A stretch of DNA of 64,000 nt, taken from assembly GCA_964019415.1 (NCBI GenBank), contig OZ025877.1, forward strand, positions 1,513,501 through 1,577,500. Reading direction: 5' to 3'. The position numbers and the translations under genes were made by a program. Below the pieces are notes generated by a model. The model searched no databases and was not told the DNA's origin. It worked only from the letters and a program-made list of their open reading frames with translations. How positions within the stretch are numbered: the first letter of the stretch is position 1; each line of letters begins with the position of its first letter. The DNA is from Ianthella basta (taxonomy: Eukaryota > Porifera > Demospongiae > Verongiida > Ianthellidae). Shown piece after piece: positions 62,820-64,000 of the stretch.

Positions 62820-63850
62820 TGCCAAATCTTACCTTGTCATATCTTGCCAAATCTTGCCAAATCTTACCTTGTCATATCTTACCTAATCTTGCCAAATCTT
62901 ACCTTGTCATATTTTGCCTAATCTTGCCAAATCTTACCTTGTCATATCTTGCCAAATTTTGCTTAATCTTACATCGTCATATCTTGCCAAATCTTGCTTA
63001 ATCTTACATTTTCATATCTTGTCAAATCTTGCCAAATCTTACCTTGTCATATCTTGCCAAATCATACCTCGTCATATTTTGCCTAATCTTGCCAAATCTT
63101 ACCTTGTCATATCTTGCCAAATCTTGCTTAATCTTACCTTGTCATATCTTGCTAAATCTTGCCTAATCTTACCTTGTCATATCTTGCCAAATCTTGCCAA
63201 ATCTTACCTTGTCATATCCTGTCTAATCTTGCCTAATCTAAGATTGTCATATCTCGCCTAATCTTGCCAAATCTTACCTTGTCATATCTTGCCAAATCTT
63301 GCCAAATCTTACCTTGTCATATCTTGCCAAATCTTGCCAAATCTTACCTTGTCATATCTTGCCTAATGTTGCCAAATCTTACCTTGTCATATCTTGCCAA
63401 ATCTTGCCAAATCTTACCTTGTCATATCTTACCTAATCTTGCCAAATCTTACCTTGTCATATATTGCCTAATCTTGCCAAATCTTACCTTGTCATATCTT
63501 GCCAAATTTTGCTTAATCTTACATCGTCATATCTTGCCAAATCTTGCTTAATCTTACCTTTTCATAACTTGCCAAATCTTGCCAAATCTTACCTTGTCAT
63601 ATTTTGCCAAATCATACCTCGTCATATTTTGCCTAATCTTGCCAAATCTTACCTTGTCATATCTTGCCAAATCTTGCTTAATCTTACCTTGTCATATCTT
63701 GCTAAATCTTGCCAAATCTTACCTCGTCATATCTTGCCAAATCTTGCCAAATCTTACCTTGTCATATCCTGTCTAATCTTGCCTAATCTAAGATTGTCAT
63801 ATCTCGCCAAATCTTGCCAAATCTTACCTTGTCATATCTTGCCTAATCTT
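62820..63850 (+). repeat. 550-bp tandem duplication
   Basis: The block containing AAATTTTGCTTAATC, ACATCGTCAT, AAATCATACCTCGTC, CCTGTCTAATC and CTAAGATTGTCATATCTCGCC occurs twice at an offset of 550 bp (for example 63,237 and 63,787). There are a few substitutions between copies. Confidence 0.8.
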
Positions 63851-64000
63851 GCCAAATCTTACCTTGTCATATCTTGCCAAAACTTACCAAATCTTACCTT
63901 GTCATATCTTGCCTAATGTTGCCTAATCTTACCTTGTCATATCTTGCCAAATCTTGCCAAATCTTATCTTGTCATATCTTACCTAACGTTGCCTAATCTT

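Larger units (their letters stand above)
57462..64000 (+). repeat. 35-bp tandem satellite, block E
   Basis: Satellite resumes in the main orientation and runs off the right edge. It contains three local duplications (237, about 215 and 550 bp) and the CCAGATCATACCTCGTC subfamily. The GTCATAAATTAT marker recurs near 57,705 and 62,203. I see no gene. Confidence 0.96.

Noticed and set aside
1..64000. CENP-B box in the satellite
   Set aside because: The CENP-B box needs TTCG and CGGG, but the consensus monomer contains no CpG and nothing similar.

Overview
The window is eukaryotic and almost certainly animal DNA. The evidence is a Ty3/gypsy LTR retrotransposon, a non-LTR retrotransposon with a restriction-like endonuclease, a piggyBac-type MITE, and a primer-binding site matching an animal tRNA-Ser 3' end. 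The N-terminal CX2C...H...C finger of the non-LTR element, followed by RVHGP and RCPGS, reminds me of proteins from sponges and cnidarians. An early-branching marine invertebrate is therefore my low-confidence guess. I see no ordinary host gene, tRNA or rRNA.

About 54.6 kb (85%) is one tandem satellite with a 35-bp monomer. Its + strand consensus is two ATCTTGCCAA decamers, then ATCTTACCTT, then GTCAT. Roughly 1,500 or more monomers lie in one orientation, except for a ~237-bp inverted patch at 57.2-57.5 kb. The consensus has no CpG, strong C-over-G strand skew, and no stop codon in any forward frame. It therefore yields dozens of long, spurious, overlapping ORFs, all of which encode the same 35-residue periodic peptide. 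Variant monomers reveal higher-order repeats: about 4.7-4.9 kb (11.7-21.3 kb), 3,034 bp (2.0-6.7 kb), 1,171 bp in three copies (29.3-32.8 kb), 1,169 bp in two copies (38.9-41.3 kb), and several smaller tandem duplications.

Three mobile elements interrupt the array. (1) 21.8-25.1 kb, minus strand: an RT plus restriction-like endonuclease non-LTR retrotransposon with one long reading frame broken by a single-base deletion in a C homopolymer. (2) 33.28-38.77 kb, minus strand: a full-length Ty3/gypsy element with two 319-bp LTRs differing at 4 sites, a TTGC target duplication, tRNA-Ser-type PBS, polypurine tract, intact gag, a well-formed -1 frameshift signal (GGGAAAC plus stem-loop) and a pol carrying five nonsense codons and one frameshift. 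(3) 44.57-45.23 kb: a 655-bp MITE with TTAA duplication and CCCTWTAGTGCYCAA inverted ends.

No element is copied along with the satellite's higher-order repeats, so the insertions probably came after most of the local amplification. The region looks like heterochromatic (pericentromeric or similar) satellite that collects transposons; that placement is inference.
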